64,000 nt of DNA from Cavia porcellus (GCF_034190915.1 NW_026947493.1:42340501-42404500); one strand, 5' to 3'. Positions 1 through 10,914 are shown, counted from the first letter of the stretch. Numbers and translations are program-made. The notes: a model not told the origin generated them from the letters alone.

Positions 1-282
1 GCTGAACTTCTGGGATGTTAATTATTACATCTGGGTATAGATTTATATTGGTTATGGCTCTTTGGAATTATATATGCCTCAGCTATCTGTAAATCAGATT
101 TTGTTCATATGCTTAGGAAATTTCCTATTATCACTTCTGCAAATAGTTTTTTATGTCTCTTATATTTTCGTTGACATCTATTAGACTTACATTGTTTTTC
201 TTTGCATCAAATTGGAGATGTTGAATTGTTATTTCTTGGTTCCTTGTTATTTTTAAATTTTTATTTTTTTACTGCATTTATT
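1..282 (-). mobile_element. L1 fragment, ORF1 C-terminal half (antisense)
   Basis: This stretch matches, by eye, the antisense ORF1 sequence seen near 29999-30250 and 46800-47090: the same order of words around 'ttctgggat', 'atatgcctc' and the T-rich block after 'ttgttatttcttggttcctt'. L1 ORF1 encodes the RNA-binding chaperone of the retrotransposon. The copy is full of stops and is not coding. It runs off the left edge of the window and continues beyond a younger insertion at about 806. Subfamily not determined. Confidence 0.75.
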
Positions 283-805
283 CCTCGTTATTTCTTTTTT
301 TAAATTTTATTTTGAAAGTAGTAAAAATACAACAGAACAAGACAGAACAGAGTTAATCAAGTGAAACTGGTACAGAACTTCACAGTAGGATACTGGGATG
401 GGAGTAATAGTTACTACAGTATATCTTGTTATCTTCACAATAGTTGTCCAGTCAGTTAGGTATAGTGAAATCAAACCAAAAACAGAACATTATAAAACCA
501 ATTGAGAGTATTGAATAGAGCAAAAGACACATAACAAAACAAAACAGTGAAAACAGCCTTTGCCCTCAAACAGAAGATAGAAGGAAATCCCCCATATTAG
601 CTATAGTGCATATGATCATCCTGCCAAGAGATGCTGAGACATCTATCCCCAGTAGCTACAGGAGGTGGGGCGGGGGTTGATTCTCAGCCCTTGTGCTGGT
701 AGGCTCACAGGAGCTGCTGGTTCTTCTCCTGGTGCACGCTAGGGGCACTTACCAAGAGAAGTGGAAGAATAAGCTGCCTAAGTCCCACCATGGCCAGATC
801 TCTTT
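283..805 (-). mobile_element. Short non-autonomous retroposon, copy 1 (GC-rich head, A-rich monomer tail)
   Basis: This block of about 0.52 kb interrupts the L1 ORF1 and is clearly related to 44214-44781. Both carry, in the same order, an A-rich segment with 'acagaacttca', a 'gttgtccagtca' motif, 'ataaaaccaattga', 'cctttgcc', 'tcaaacag', 'aaatccccc', 'tgattctcagcc' and a GC-rich end near 'ttcttctcct'. Read on the minus strand, the GC-rich part is the 5' head and the AAAATAAAA-like end is the 3' tail. The head is about 40 bp shorter than in copy 2, so this copy is probably 5'-truncated. A possible weak target duplication is 'catttattc' (274-282) against a similar word near 810-820. No open frame is seen. 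Confidence 0.6.
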
Positions 806-1194
806 TATCATTTTTATTCAATAGTTGTGATCCTGTCTTCAAGGTCTGAAAGTCTATTTTCAGTTTCATTCAAGGGGTTTTGCTAGCTTGCTAGCTTTCA
901 ATAGAATTTTTAATTTCCTCAATATTTTTTGAACCTGTTTTGTGCACTCTATTTCTTTTCTATATTGTTCATTCAAAGTTCCCATCATTTTCCTATGCTT
1001 TTGTGTATTTTTTTAATCTATGTCTTCTCTAGCTATGCTGAGTAGTTCTTTCATAAAGGTTTTCATTTCTTTTTTTTATATGAGAGATTATTTTTGATTT
1101 GATTTTCTGTATAGCATCATGGATTTGTTTCTTTATTTTGCTTGCAATCTTTTCAGAAATTTCAGGTGTTCAACTTCCATTCTCTTCTATGTCA
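806..1194 (-). pseudogene. L1 ORF1 N-terminal half, decayed (continuation of the left-edge L1)
   Basis: The antisense sequence 'cctgtcttcaaggtctgaaagtc' and the following 300 bases parallel the coiled-coil part of ORF1 at 30290-30545 and 47130-47230. The inferred ORF1 start lies near 1190, where the reverse strand reads an ATG followed by codons like those of the copy starting near 30640. Stops and indels make it non-coding. It rejoins 1-282 across the short retroposon, which shows that the retroposon is the younger event. Confidence 0.7.
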
Positions 1195-2290
1195 GTGTCT
1201 CCTGAACTTGTTCCAAATGGACTGGGGCTTTGAGATTGTATTTTGCTTTTTGTTTTGTTATTTTCACCTCTTTGGTAATATTTAGAGCTTTTCATTCCTA
1301 CTAGTTCCACTTCCCATCATGTGTTTCTTAGGGATCTACTGTGTGACTGATGTTTACCCAATTGCTGGGTTCCACAGTGTAGGAGAAAAACCAATCACTT
1401 GAATTTCTCCTTCAGGGCCAGTTGAGTGAGTCCTAGATTCTTCCCAGGTTGACTAGCCTATGAATATTGGTATAAACCAGCCCTTAGCTCATATTTTGAC
1501 TGTGGCTTCAAACTGTTTCAAGCTGCCAGACCTACATATCCATTTTGTGCCCCAGCTGGGGTCCTACTGTGTGTGTCACTGGGGTTCTTGCAGGCAAAGC
1601 CACGTTCCTTTGGGCGGGAACAGACCTCACTGGCATTCTCACTGGCCCACTAAGTTCCTCCAGTGAGGGAAAGACTCACTCATACCCTTGCATGCCACCA
1701 GAGTTCTTTAGGTGGGGGAAAGGGTCACCAAGACTCCTACTAACCTACTGAGACCCTGTGGCTATGGCAGGGGGTGACTCACCTGTGCTCTTGCCTACCC
1801 ACTGAGGTCCTCTGGATGGGGGAATGGGTCACCCAGGCTCCTGCTGGACCACTAAAGTCCTCCAGTAGGGGTAGGGTTTACCAATGCTCCCACCAGCCCA
1901 CTGAGGTAATGCAGAGGGGGAGATGGATCACTCCTACCAGATTTTGAGGAACTCTGGGTGGGGCGTGGTTGCCAGCACTCCTGCTAGGTGCCAAGGTCCT
2001 CCAGGTGGGGTGAGGGATGGCCAATACTCTAACAAGTTTCTGAGGCCCTCTAGGTGGGGGGAGGTGTAACTAACACAACCACTAGCTGCTGTAGTTCTCC
2101 AGGTGGTAGGAGGGATGTCTTTTCTCTTTTGTTTTGTTTTCTATGTTGATGTTTGCCAATTTCTTACGATAGATAGCTTTATCTCGAGTTTTGAGGCATC
2201 CCTAAGAGATGTCTGTTTTTCAAAGATGTCCTCTAAATGTAGGTGCTTCTTTATAGCTATGCCAAGAACCTATCTTCATTATTTATAAAG
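1195..2290 (-). promoter_or_regulatory. L1 5' leader (promoter region) with about 60-bp tandem units
   Basis: This lies upstream of the L1 ORF1 remnant on the minus strand, where the internal pol II promoter and 5' UTR are expected. From about 1540 to 2110 it has a degenerate tandem repeat. Phrases such as 'cccactgaggtcctc', 'ccactaaagtcctcc' and 'cactgaggtaatgcag', each followed by a G-rich 'gtgggg' stretch and a 'gggtcacc'-like phrase, recur roughly every 60 bases, about nine times. Tandem monomers in L1 promoters are known in rodents, but the usual mouse unit is about 200 bp, so this short unit is unusual. The exact 5' limit is unclear. Confidence 0.55.
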
Positions 2291-2299
2291 GATGAAAAG

Positions 2300-3445
2300 T
2301 TACTATTTGGCTCAGCGTTCAATTCTTTGGACTGTGGTGATGATTATGATGCCATACAATCACAGTGTTCTCATATAGGGGAGAAAAACTGATTATAACC
2401 TCCTGACTAGAGTATACTTAGTAATAACAATAGTTTCAAGTACAGTTTAACTACTGACAAACTACAGTAACCATTAACCTGCTACCTCTGACCACAGGAG
2501 CAAACTCTTAAGTTACATAACTAAGTCAAGCATATATCACATACTTGTATGCTGTGATTTCCCCTTAGTGAAGTAATTTCATCCTTCTGTATGGGGCAGG
2601 AGGTTACAATGGGTAATGGACTGGATAAAATGATGAATGAGGTCAAATATAGTAAAGACTGGAGGTCAAAGGATGATCACCTGGGTGTTGGAAAACTGGA
2701 GGACACAGGTGGGAAAGAGTGAAATACAACGTAAAGGAGTAATCAGAAAGGGGAGAAGCAATGTTTACTAACTTTAAAGTTTAAATTCAACAAGTAATTG
2801 AGGAAATAGAGAAAGAGGATCAATAGAAGAAAGTGAGAAAGAAAGGTAAGAAACCTAAACAGTGAAAAAAGAAGAAAGAATGAGGAGAATGAAAAAAAGA
2901 AAAGAAAAAGAAAGGAGACCAGTGATAGAGTGGAGAAAAAAATGAGCCCCCAAACAAAAATAACCACAAAACACAAAACAAAACAAGATGACTTACTACC
3001 AGACAGGAAAAGAATAGCCAATTGGGCAAATAAGGGAGAATAAAAGTAATAAAATACCTCTGGTGTTTACAGTTCTGTAATAGTGGACATGTTAGATCCC
3101 AGAAATGTGCTGGGTATTGAGCTCTGGATACGGGGCTAGAACTGGTTTTTGGTACTCAGAGTTCTCCAAGGCCTACCTGATGGTTCCTTGCTGTTCCTTC
3201 AGACACTGCTGTGTTTCTGGTTTCACTGATTACTATGCCTCCAAAGGTATGTGTGCCCCTGCACACCTCGGGCCCAGCCGGGCCCAGCCGTCCTGGGGCT
3301 CGGGGTTCTGATCAGTCCATCTGCCGAAGGTGTGTGTGCACCTGTGTGCTCAGGGCTTGGCTATCCTAGGTTTCTGACCAAGATGATGATCTTGAAGCTA
3401 CTTAGTGTCTGCCAGCCATCAGTCAACTCACTACCATACTAAATG
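2300..3445 (+). mobile_element. L1 5' leader on the plus strand, head to head with the previous element
   Basis: This region follows the same plan, in opposite orientation, as the 5' leader at 31800-30645: a distal part, then a purine-rich block (about 2700-3090), then a GC-rich block with repeated 'gtgtgcacctgtgtg'-like words (3100-3400). The distal parts align by eye: 'cagcgttca...ggactgtggt...atgatg' here, and a similar series in the reverse complement of 31700-31800. No ORF1 follows, so the element is cut off after its leader. The assignment is by pattern only. Confidence 0.4.
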
Positions 3446-3763
3446 ACTCTTATGACTTTGGATAGTCCAAGTATTTTAGGAGTTTTATAATAAGACATGA
3501 GAAGGAAGACTAAATACATATTTCAACATATATCACAGTCAGATTGTAGAAGATTTAGCATTTCAGATTAATAAATTGTATTTTAGAGGTAAATGCAAAG
3601 GATGAAATGTTTTTTAAGTGGAGATGGAGAAAAATTAGTAGTGCACAGAAAAATGGAACAGGTAGACACTAGAGATGTGTTCAGTTAGACAACTTGACAA
3701 TAGTGCTATTAAAAGAGTCACATGAGTATGTTAGAGAAAGGAGTGGAGAAGGAGGAATAAATT
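3446..3763. other. Unassigned AT-rich sequence
   Basis: No recognised repeat, RNA or coding signal. It separates the plus-strand L1 leader from a retroviral env-like fragment. Confidence 0.4.
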
Positions 3764-4021
3764 TCAGGGACATGTAGGTGAATCAAAGCAGAGGCCAGAA
3801 CACTTACTCTTTCCTTTTCCCTTATAGGTTTCTTGTATTTGTGGTAAGATGATAATGATGGCACAGGCACCTTTTTGGGTACCGTTCAGGTATGGGAGGA
3901 GTACGGTGACAACAACCATACTCCTTAGACAAGTATGAAGGTGATGTCTAATCATGGTACCTTTAGATTGCCAGTACCATAGGATAAATAGTAAATCTGA
4001 AGGTGGACTTTGGGACGACAT
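3764..4021 (-). pseudogene. Env-like retroviral fragment lying outside the provirus
   Basis: An 85-residue minus-strand open frame whose downstream half (about 3792-3893) is clearly similar to 5114-5213 inside the neighbouring provirus. Both share the words 'cacttactctttcct', 'tttgtggta', 'gatgataatga' and 'cctttttgggt'. Because the internal copy lies within the env region, I infer that this is a second piece of retroviral envelope sequence. It sits just left of the provirus 3' LTR, in the same orientation. It may be an older related provirus into which this one inserted, or a product of duplication. Not a functional gene. Confidence 0.45.
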
Positions 4022-4093
4022 TAATTATTTAAGTTATCAGTATTTACGGTTGTCAGACATCTAAAATGAAATGCCCTTTAGGTAATTTAAGCT

Positions 4094-4498
4094 TGTTATG
4101 GCAAGCAGACACCAAAACGACACCCAAGATTTAGAGGCAGGGAACAGCTGTATTTTACGGCAGTGATCCTGGCTGGAATCAGTTTCCACAACAAAGCCAG
4201 GCTCTCTGCACTTCTAGCTAGTATTTTTATATGAGGCATAAGCAGATGATATAAAGGCAAGACAGGGCAGCCTGGTAGTTCTCTGATTACCTTGCAGGGT
4301 GAGATCATTGGTTACAAGGCCAGATTAATGATCATGAAGCCTGGTACAATCAGACATCCTGCGTGTTTGGTTATGCTCTTGTGGTTATGGGGGTCAAGAA
4401 AGTAATTACAGAGTCATGAGACAATTACAGAGTCAGGCAATTTTTAAAGAACATAGTTTTAAAAAGAACAATTTATTTAGTGCAGTTTTTTACTTGCA
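4094..4498 (-). repeat. 3' LTR of the provirus
   Basis: A 405-bp LTR read on the minus strand, beginning TGCAAGTAAA (4498 leftward) and ending GCCATAACA (at 4094). It aligns along its length with the right-hand LTR: shared words include 'gtgagatcat', 'aaggccagattaatg', 'gtcatgaagc' and 'agtcatgagaca'-like text. It is intact, unlike its partner. A TATA-like box is present (4224-4231). Confidence 0.85.
4224..4231 (-). promoter_or_regulatory. LTR TATA box (3' LTR)
   Basis: The reverse strand reads TATAAAAA within CATATAAAAATAC. The same motif is conserved at the same place in the other LTR (10677-10684), which supports it as the pol II promoter of the virus. Activity today cannot be judged. Confidence 0.55.
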
Positions 4499-4508
4499 TT
4501 TCCCCCCT
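4499..4508 (-). other. Polypurine tract of the provirus
   Basis: Immediately beside the U3 end of the 3' LTR, the reverse strand reads AGGGGGGAAA. That is the position and composition expected for the plus-strand DNA primer of a retrovirus. It supports the placement of the LTR boundary at 4498. Confidence 0.7.
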
Positions 4509-6500
4509 AGTTATTAATTAGAAAAATCTTTTTCAGTGTTGAGGCTGTTTCTCATATCTAAAACTGCACAAGAGAGGGTACTTAAGGCCACTTGAAAACT
4601 GTTGTTTATCTGTTCTGAAATAAAGCGAGCCATCGGATTAATCAGGCAGGGCCCTATTAGGATTATTAACATAAGGGATGTCAGGGGGCCCAGTCATGGT
4701 ATCAAGTCAGACAGACCTTGGAACCATACCTGTTTCTGGTTTTGTTCTTGAGCCCAGTTGTTTAAACTCTTTTGTCATTATTGCAAACCATTTTGGATTA
4801 TTTCAGACTTACTAGCACAGAAAGAGCAGTTTTTTCCTAGGGCATTACAAACTCTTCCCTCTTATAAAAAGACTCAATCTAAACTCCTATTTTGGAGAAA
4901 AACTTTAGCAAGACAGCCTATTTTGTCCTGTTACGGTGACATTGTATCATGTAGACTTTGGAGTTCCTGGTTGATGGCCTCAGCTAATTGGTTTAGTCCC
5001 ACTGCCTAGACCCTCCAGCAGTTGTTCCCAGTCTAACCACATGGCCTAGGCTCGCTCCTGTTAGGTCTGGTATTATCTGGATGGCCCTCTTAAACCTGTG
5101 AGAGGCCAAGGGGGCCAGGACACTTACTCTTTCCTCTCCCTCACAGGCTTCTTATATTTGTGGTAGGATGATAATGAGGGCACAGGCCCCTTTTTGGGTG
5201 CTATTCAGGCATGTTTTTACCACATCAGGACAGGAGAAATGCATATTGTTAGGAGAAGTCAGGCTCCCGCCGTTTGACAGATGGCCAGAATACAGGGAGG
5301 CATGGGAGTACATGGTAGGAGAACACAAGTTACATTTCCATAAATGGAAAAAAACAGCAACTAGTTTTTACATTTGTGTGAGCCTTTTTGAGGATACACG
5401 TATGTAGGAGCTCCATAGAAAAGGGAGTACAGACCTAAGACAAAGCTAACAATCAGAAGCAACTAAACATCTGTGTAGTAAGTATATCGTGGGCAGACCG
5501 TAGCATAGGTTACATGTCTGGGGGAATCAGGCTGCCTCTTTATATCACTTTTGTCTTGCTCAGCTAATTGAGGGGTGACCTTAAGGTGGTCTGTTCCTAT
5601 TATCTTGTGGATTGTAGGCAAAGATAATTGCTGGCTGGTAAAGCATCCTCTTAGATCTTTTCTAGTGGACCAGAGTCATATTTCCTAAGTTTGACCAGGA
5701 TACCAGGAGTGGTCGTTAGTGTCACAGACAGGGAGACATCATATTGTATGAGCCTGCTACACATTTTTGTTTTCTCTTTGTTTCTGACCAAAATTGAAAG
5801 GCTCAATTGTCATTGCCCTCTGCCCTGAATAGGAGGCTATGGACACACATGCTCAGGAGGGACAGTTGAAGTCCATCCTGGATCTACAACCTGTCCCCAG
5901 GGCACAGATAGAAATCAAAGGCTGCCGGAGTGAATTCCCTATGGGTTCCTCTGGGCCCTTTTGGACAAAAGGGCATCCATGTGTCTGGAATGGTAATAAT
6001 TTGGCAGAGATCAAATCCAAGAATTATTAGGCCATGTCTATCCCAGACTTTGGGCTGAATTATCTCCCAGTTGTCAGTATTTATCAGGTGAAACTCAGTG
6101 AGGCCTTAGATCATGACAATTTGATTTCCCATGGTTAAATTGAACAGATTCCAGACCCCCAAATTAAATGCCAACACATTAGTAACAAGAAACATTTTCT
6201 AATTATAACTGATAGCCCTAGGCTTTTTCTAAATGAGGGAGACAGTTTACAATAACAAGTCTGACTAACAAAACTGTATAAAGAGCCTTACTTGTTGCTT
6301 TCCACTTTTCTTGGGCAGCTGTCCACAGGCCAAGGCAAAGGTCATGGCCAGTAAAAGGGTAGGGAGCAAGAATCAAGCTAATAACCCAATATCAGGTACA
6401 AATGGGAGAAAACTGGGGCAAACAGTCACAACACTGTCCTCAAGCTTTGGCCATACATTGACCTGTCAGCACCCAGAGTGACAGGAGCAGGGTTCTGAGT
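4509..6500 (-). pseudogene. Retroviral env remnant (best seen in the transmembrane subunit)
   Basis: On the reverse strand near 4680-4570, translation gives a hydrophobic stretch followed by GPCLIN and then a charged tail. This is the membrane-anchor and cytoplasmic-tail signature of gamma-type envelope proteins. A stop codon falls just upstream, where the family normally has a tryptophan-rich membrane-proximal segment, and further stops and indels follow. The surface subunit (about 5200-6500) has decayed beyond confident domain assignment. About 100 bp around 5114-5213 are duplicated outside the provirus at 3792-3893. The gene is dead. Its 5' limit is an inference from the end of the pol remnant. 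Confidence 0.6.
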
Positions 6501-6647
6501 GCATCCAGTGTTCAGAGTGAGCCCCAGAGGGGCCATCCAAGTAAATTTTTTGGCAGATCTAAGGCCAGATTTCTAAAAGTTGTGGAGGTAACTCATATGT
6601 ATATGAGTTATATGTGTGTAGGAATGTATACATGTATAGCTGGTCTT

Positions 6648-7470
6648 TTAACTTGTTATGAGCTGTTTTTTGTAAGATTGTTTTATTTCTATGTAGAATC
6701 CATTATACTGTATGAAGTCAGGAACAGTGACACAGACATGGAAGCCTGAATTGGCTATAGAGGTACAAGTGTGAGCTCTGTGGCAGGAGTTTTTAGAACA
6801 AATGGTGAAGGTGTTTCCATTAGTTTTATCCCTGGAGGGGGCTTTGGTGTTGGCATCATTGGTGGATAGTTTCCAAATAGCATCAGGAAGCAACATCAGG
6901 ACAGCTTTGGTCAAAATAACTTTGTCCAAAGAGACCACAGGGTAGCTAGCCCATGGGACTTCATTTTCAACAAATTGACTTCCATCCACAAACAGGGTAT
7001 ACGCAGCATCTGTCAGGAGGTTCAGTTTCTTCAGTCCAGTACAGCATGTGGCACTTAGACAGTTAGGTCCTGGCCAAAGGTGAGCTTGTCAGCTTTCTTT
7101 ATCAGAAGGCCAGTGACTGGATGTGGAGGCAAAGTGGGTGGCAACCCTTAGCAACTGGATCCCAGTGTTTGCACAGGTAGGCCACTGGGTGCTCTCAGGG
7201 CCTGACAGTCTGAGTCAACATCACTGTTTTTGTGAACTCAAGGATCTACATTCTATAGAAACCAGAATCTCCCAGAGATTTGTGGAGTTTCTTTCTTGTA
7301 GCCAGTTTCTGCCAGACATTGCAGCAGAGTTTTTGTGTCTTTCCAGTAAGCAGGTTGGTGTCATCAATCAGAAGTGCAGTGATCAGCTGTGAGGGCTTTT
7401 CCAAAGAGTGTAAACAAGTTTTTGAGCCTCTGGCTGGTCGAGTCTAGGTCAGTTGGTGTTATGGATTAAG
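6648..7470 (-). pseudogene. Retroviral pol remnant: RT connection and RNase H
   Basis: On the reverse strand, about 7200-7030 encodes a piece containing LDPVAKG followed by a leucine-rich stretch and a KLTFGQDL-type motif, as in the RT-RNase H connection of gammaretroviral Pol. From about 7030 to 6648 an FVDGSQFV-type motif marks the start of RNase H, followed by a segment like its usual VVSLDKV strand. Between 7460 and 7210 a DDTNLL-like run fits the RT palm/thumb. The pieces lie in different frames with several stops, so no functional enzyme is possible. Integrase was not recognised to the left. Confidence 0.65.
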
Positions 7471-8257
7471 AACTGGTGGTCAACTTAATGCCAGCTGAAT
7501 TATATCAGCATGGCACTGAGCGAAGATGTTCCACCTGAGGAAAGTTGCCAGCATAAATAGGTGGAGAAGGGAGGTGTTGAGACGTTAAGGCGTTAATGTG
7601 TTGTTGCATGGAGACATTGTGGGTTCTCCTATGTGTTGCTGTTTGAGCTGTTGGTTCTCCTGGAGAAGCTTTGGTCCTCACATTGAGCATTGCTTTCTGG
7701 ATCCAGAGGGGAAGACATGTGCTACTTCGTCTCCAGGATGAACTTGTCACACTGGCTTCCTAGCACATACCAGACTGTGCTTGTTGTAGGAGGAGCTTGG
7801 AGCCTCCATGTTGCTGAGGGTGGCTGTGGTGTCATTCAGGACAGCCCTGGTCTTTGTTGTGAGTGTGACTTCTCAGCTCCAGCGTAGAACCTTCATCCCA
7901 CCAGCACAGCTCCTTCACCCCGCTGGCATGGACTTTCTGGTTTCCACTGTTGACCTTTGGGCCTTCCCAGCACAGATTCGTAAAAGAGACAGGCATGATT
8001 CCTTCTTGTGGGCTCTGTACCTCCAGTTGGACTCATGGGAGGCATTGTCATGAGCCCTGGGTTTTTCACTGGACTCATGTGGGACATGCTGTGGAATTTA
8101 GGCCCTTGACTAAATATTCTATGTCTTTGTTATTGCAGATAGATTTCCTGCATTTTCTTGTGTTAACTCCCAGTGACCATTATAAAAATAATATTATAAA
8201 CTCCATGTCCTGATTCTAATTGTTTTCTGCATAACCCCTAACTACAACAGTTGGCTT
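7471..8257 (-). pseudogene. Decayed provirus interior, probably gag/pol boundary or early pol
   Basis: By position between the gag and RT remnants this should hold capsid-nucleocapsid, protease or early RT. Short open frames on both strands exist, the largest being 81 codons on the minus strand at 7505-7750, but I see no diagnostic motif. It is annotated by location only. Confidence 0.35.
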
Positions 8258-8620
8258 TTGTTTTTCTTTTAAAAACAAACAACAGGGCCAAGGATTTAGC
8301 TCAGCAGCATAAGTGCCTGCCTGGCAAATGCAAGGTCATGAGTTTGATCCTCGGTACCACCTCTCAAAAAAAAAAAAAACAAAAAAACAAACAACAACAA
8401 CAAAAAAAAACAAAAGCTAATAATGATACAGAATTTCAAAAAAAATAATAGGAAATTAACACTAGTTAATTATTATTGTTATCTTAATAGTAGTTACAAG
8501 ATTACAAGATTTAGGCATAAAAAATGGTGAGACAATCAGTGAAAACATAAACTGTTCTTTTTGATTAACTAATAGAGATTAGTAGTATAGTTATTTATCT
8601 GGTATTGGCTTTGGAGTCCA
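8258..8620 (-). mobile_element. 3' end fragment of the A-rich-monomer L1 family, inside the provirus
   Basis: The sequence from about 8400 to 8610 ('ctaataatgatacagaattt', then 'actagttaat', 'gttacaagattaca', 'gattaactaatagaga') parallels the terminal region of the element at 45150-45380 in the same orientation. The reverse strand therefore carries the 3' end, with its A-rich tail near 8258-8280. An ID SINE interrupts it at 8285-8382. This dates both insertions after the provirus. Confidence 0.55.
8285..8382 (+). mobile_element. ID SINE (tRNA-Ala-derived)
   Basis: Starts 'gggccaaggatttagctcag', which contains the A-box of the pol III promoter. The B-box is at 'gagtttgatcc', followed by 'tcggtacc' and a long A-rich tail. 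A perfect 14-bp target duplication, AAAAACAAACAACA, flanks it at 8271-8284 and 8383-8396. ID elements are rodent SINEs derived from tRNA-Ala and are mobilised by L1. Confidence 0.85.
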
Positions 8621-9321
8621 GACCTGGGGTCTTTTCATGTAAAAGTAAAGAGGGACACATTCACAGGAGCCAATCCAAGGCAGAAGAAGGCATTCTTTAG
8701 GATCAGGCAGGTGTACCAGTAAGCTGTTAATGGCAGAAGGCTGAGGCAGCACATGTGGAGGGCAATCATGGCAGCACTGGCACCGCAGAAGATCGTTACA
8801 GACAGGAGAGGTATATTTCAGTAGTTTGACAGTCTATAGACATTTTACAGTTTGGAAGCCTCATTTTTTCTTTCTTAGGGTACTGTGCTGAACCTGGAAG
8901 GGACAGAGAAACAGGATTCCTGGAGCCAGATCTATTGCTAGGGCTTTCCCCCAAACAGTGGAAGAGTTACTATATCCTTGAGGCAACTGAGTAACAGTTC
9001 AAAAAGGGTGTAAATGTTGGGAACCATAGCATGCAAGATGATGCTGTGCCAATGATGGCACAGAGATCCTCCCCAAGGTGATTAACAGTCTATTAGGCTG
9101 ATGTGTGGCTGGGTGCCTTTTTGTGTTTCCCATGACATCAGACAGCCATGGGAGTTGTGGTGAGGTGGCATGGTTAATGGCCACGCCTATACCTCCGAGA
9201 GGAGAGTTCTTAGAATTTCAGAATTGGGGTTATCTGTCTTAAGCTGATGCAAGTCAAGCATCATCTTCCTTTGGAAAGTATAGGGTTAAACCAGGAGACT
9301 GAGTGGCTTGGTGACAGGAAT
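8621..9321 (-). pseudogene. Decayed provirus interior, probably capsid region
   Basis: Lies immediately downstream (in viral sense) of the recognisable matrix/p12-like part of gag, so capsid is expected. The reverse strand has only short frames and I see no clear capsid motif. Assigned by position. Confidence 0.35.
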
Positions 9322-9877
9322 TTATGTTTGGTGAGACGTCAACAGGACAGCCAATATTTCTGGCAATGTTGATGCCACGACAGTGTCAGTTTGGGGCTCA
9401 GGAGGTGCATCAGATGTTACTGGTGGAGAAGAAGACTGTGGTGCAGAGGACGGGGCTGTCAGTGGAGACACTGAGGCTGGATTTGGGTTAATGAATGTAT
9501 GGAGGTCAGACTCAGAGTCGGCTGGCAGAATGGGATAAAGCTTTTCTGGCTTGGGCTTAATTTGAGAGTCTCTCAGATGACCTTGTGCGTTTGTTTTGAT
9601 GACCAGCATGGTTTTTTTGTTATGCAGGATGCAAGTGTGGAGCCAAGCAGGGAGGCTGTGACATAGCCAGGAGGAAACTGGTCAGGATGGCCTCATTCTG
9701 TCACTTTGTTCCAACTTGAACAACTTCAACAAGTGTTCCTTCAGTTGGCCAATCAGGGCAAAGTTCTGACCATTCAATTTCACAAAAGGGACAGAGCTGC
9801 TTAGGTTTCATTTTCACCCCATAGTCATCAGAAAGTCCTCTTCTAAGGCTTTTCAGCATACAGTCAAGGACCATGGG
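9322..9877 (-). pseudogene. Retroviral gag remnant: matrix and proline-rich p12-like region
   Basis: Minus-strand frames at 10012-9701 and 9609-9322 are in different phases, so at least one frameshift separates them. The first ends with a matrix-like segment having a DYGVK motif, then CEIEW and DWPTEGTL, which resembles the N-terminal matrix domain of gamma-type Gag. The second has LYPILP followed by a long proline/serine-rich run typical of the p12 region. Residues upstream of about 9877 in the first frame belong to the leader and are not Gag-like. Not functional. Confidence 0.7.
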
Positions 9878-10544
9878 TTTCCTTTGGCTTGCACTCACTC
9901 CATCTACTCTGGGTGTATGTTGTGTACCCTTGAACAATGGCACAACAGACAAAGGATGAGTGCTCCTCAAATGAAGAACCAAGTGTTCGTGTGTTCTGGC
10001 CACTCTTCCCATGGGAATTAGAGGTCATCTGGAAATGGGTGCACCTATATGATATCTGGGTCTGGTCAGACCCCATTACAGAGATTGGATCACTTTTTAG
10101 CCATATGATGAAACTATAGAACCACAGAAGACTGACCCACTCAAGCTCCATTGCTCTGGGGTCCCAAAGGGACCCTTCATTGTAGAGTACAGGCACAATG
10201 GTCTAGTACTTTCACTGTCCATTGCAAGCATTCACACAATTATTCAGCAGTCACTTGCAATCACAACATTTCAACCCTCCTTCCCCTGAGGATGGCCTCA
10301 ACTAATGAGAGTTGATCAATCTCTTCTCCTGCTCAAACTGTGTCTTCCTCTCTTAGGGTTTGATGTAAGCCACTTGAGTGGAGAGCCAGGAATCCTCCTC
10401 CAGACCTCTGAGGGGATGCAAGAAATCTTGAAGGTGTATCTTCCCATTGGGACTTAGAGAGGCCCTTGCTCCATCTGCAAGGGCCAAGACTGGTGGACCA
10501 AAGAGGTCGTCAGCACAGTTGGCCTTCCGGGCCAACATACTAGA
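9878..10544 (-). other. Provirus leader between 5' LTR and gag
   Basis: Non-coding stretch where the primer-binding site and packaging signal are expected. The reverse strand just inside the LTR (about 10540-10520) contains TTGGCCCGGAAGGCC, but I could not match it with confidence to a tRNA 3' end, so the primer tRNA is not assigned. Confidence 0.45.
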
Positions 10545-10914
10545 TGTAACAGCAGGCAGAAACACTGAAATGACACCCAGGATTTGGAGGAAGTAAACAG
10601 CTATAGTTAAACCAATGATCCTGCCTGGGATCAGTTCTGACAGGAAAACCAGGTTTCCAGTGCTTGTGAGACGGTATTTTTATATGAGACATGAGCAGGT
10701 GACACAAAGGCAAGACAGAAAGCCTGGCAGTTCTCTGATTACCTATCAGAGTGAGATCATAGATTGCAAGGCCAGATTAATGGTCATGAAGCTTGGTACA
10801 GTCAGACATCCTGCATGTTTGTTTATGCTCTCATGGTTACAGGGATCAAGAAAGTGATTACAGAGCCATGAGACAGTTACAGAGCTTGGTAGTTTCAAAA
10901 GAACACAGTTTTAA
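10545..10914 (-). repeat. 5' LTR of the provirus, first part
   Basis: Aligns with 4094-4467 of the other LTR from TGTAACAGCAGGCAGA through the conserved TATA box (10677-10684) to the word GAACACAGTTTTAA. It is broken at 10914 by an L1. The final part of the LTR is found at 13418-13471. Divergence from the other LTR is visible in almost every line, so the provirus is old. Confidence 0.8.
10677..10684 (-). promoter_or_regulatory. LTR TATA box (5' LTR)
   Basis: The reverse strand reads TATAAAAA, conserved with 4224-4231 in the 3' LTR. This would have been the proviral promoter. Confidence 0.55.
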
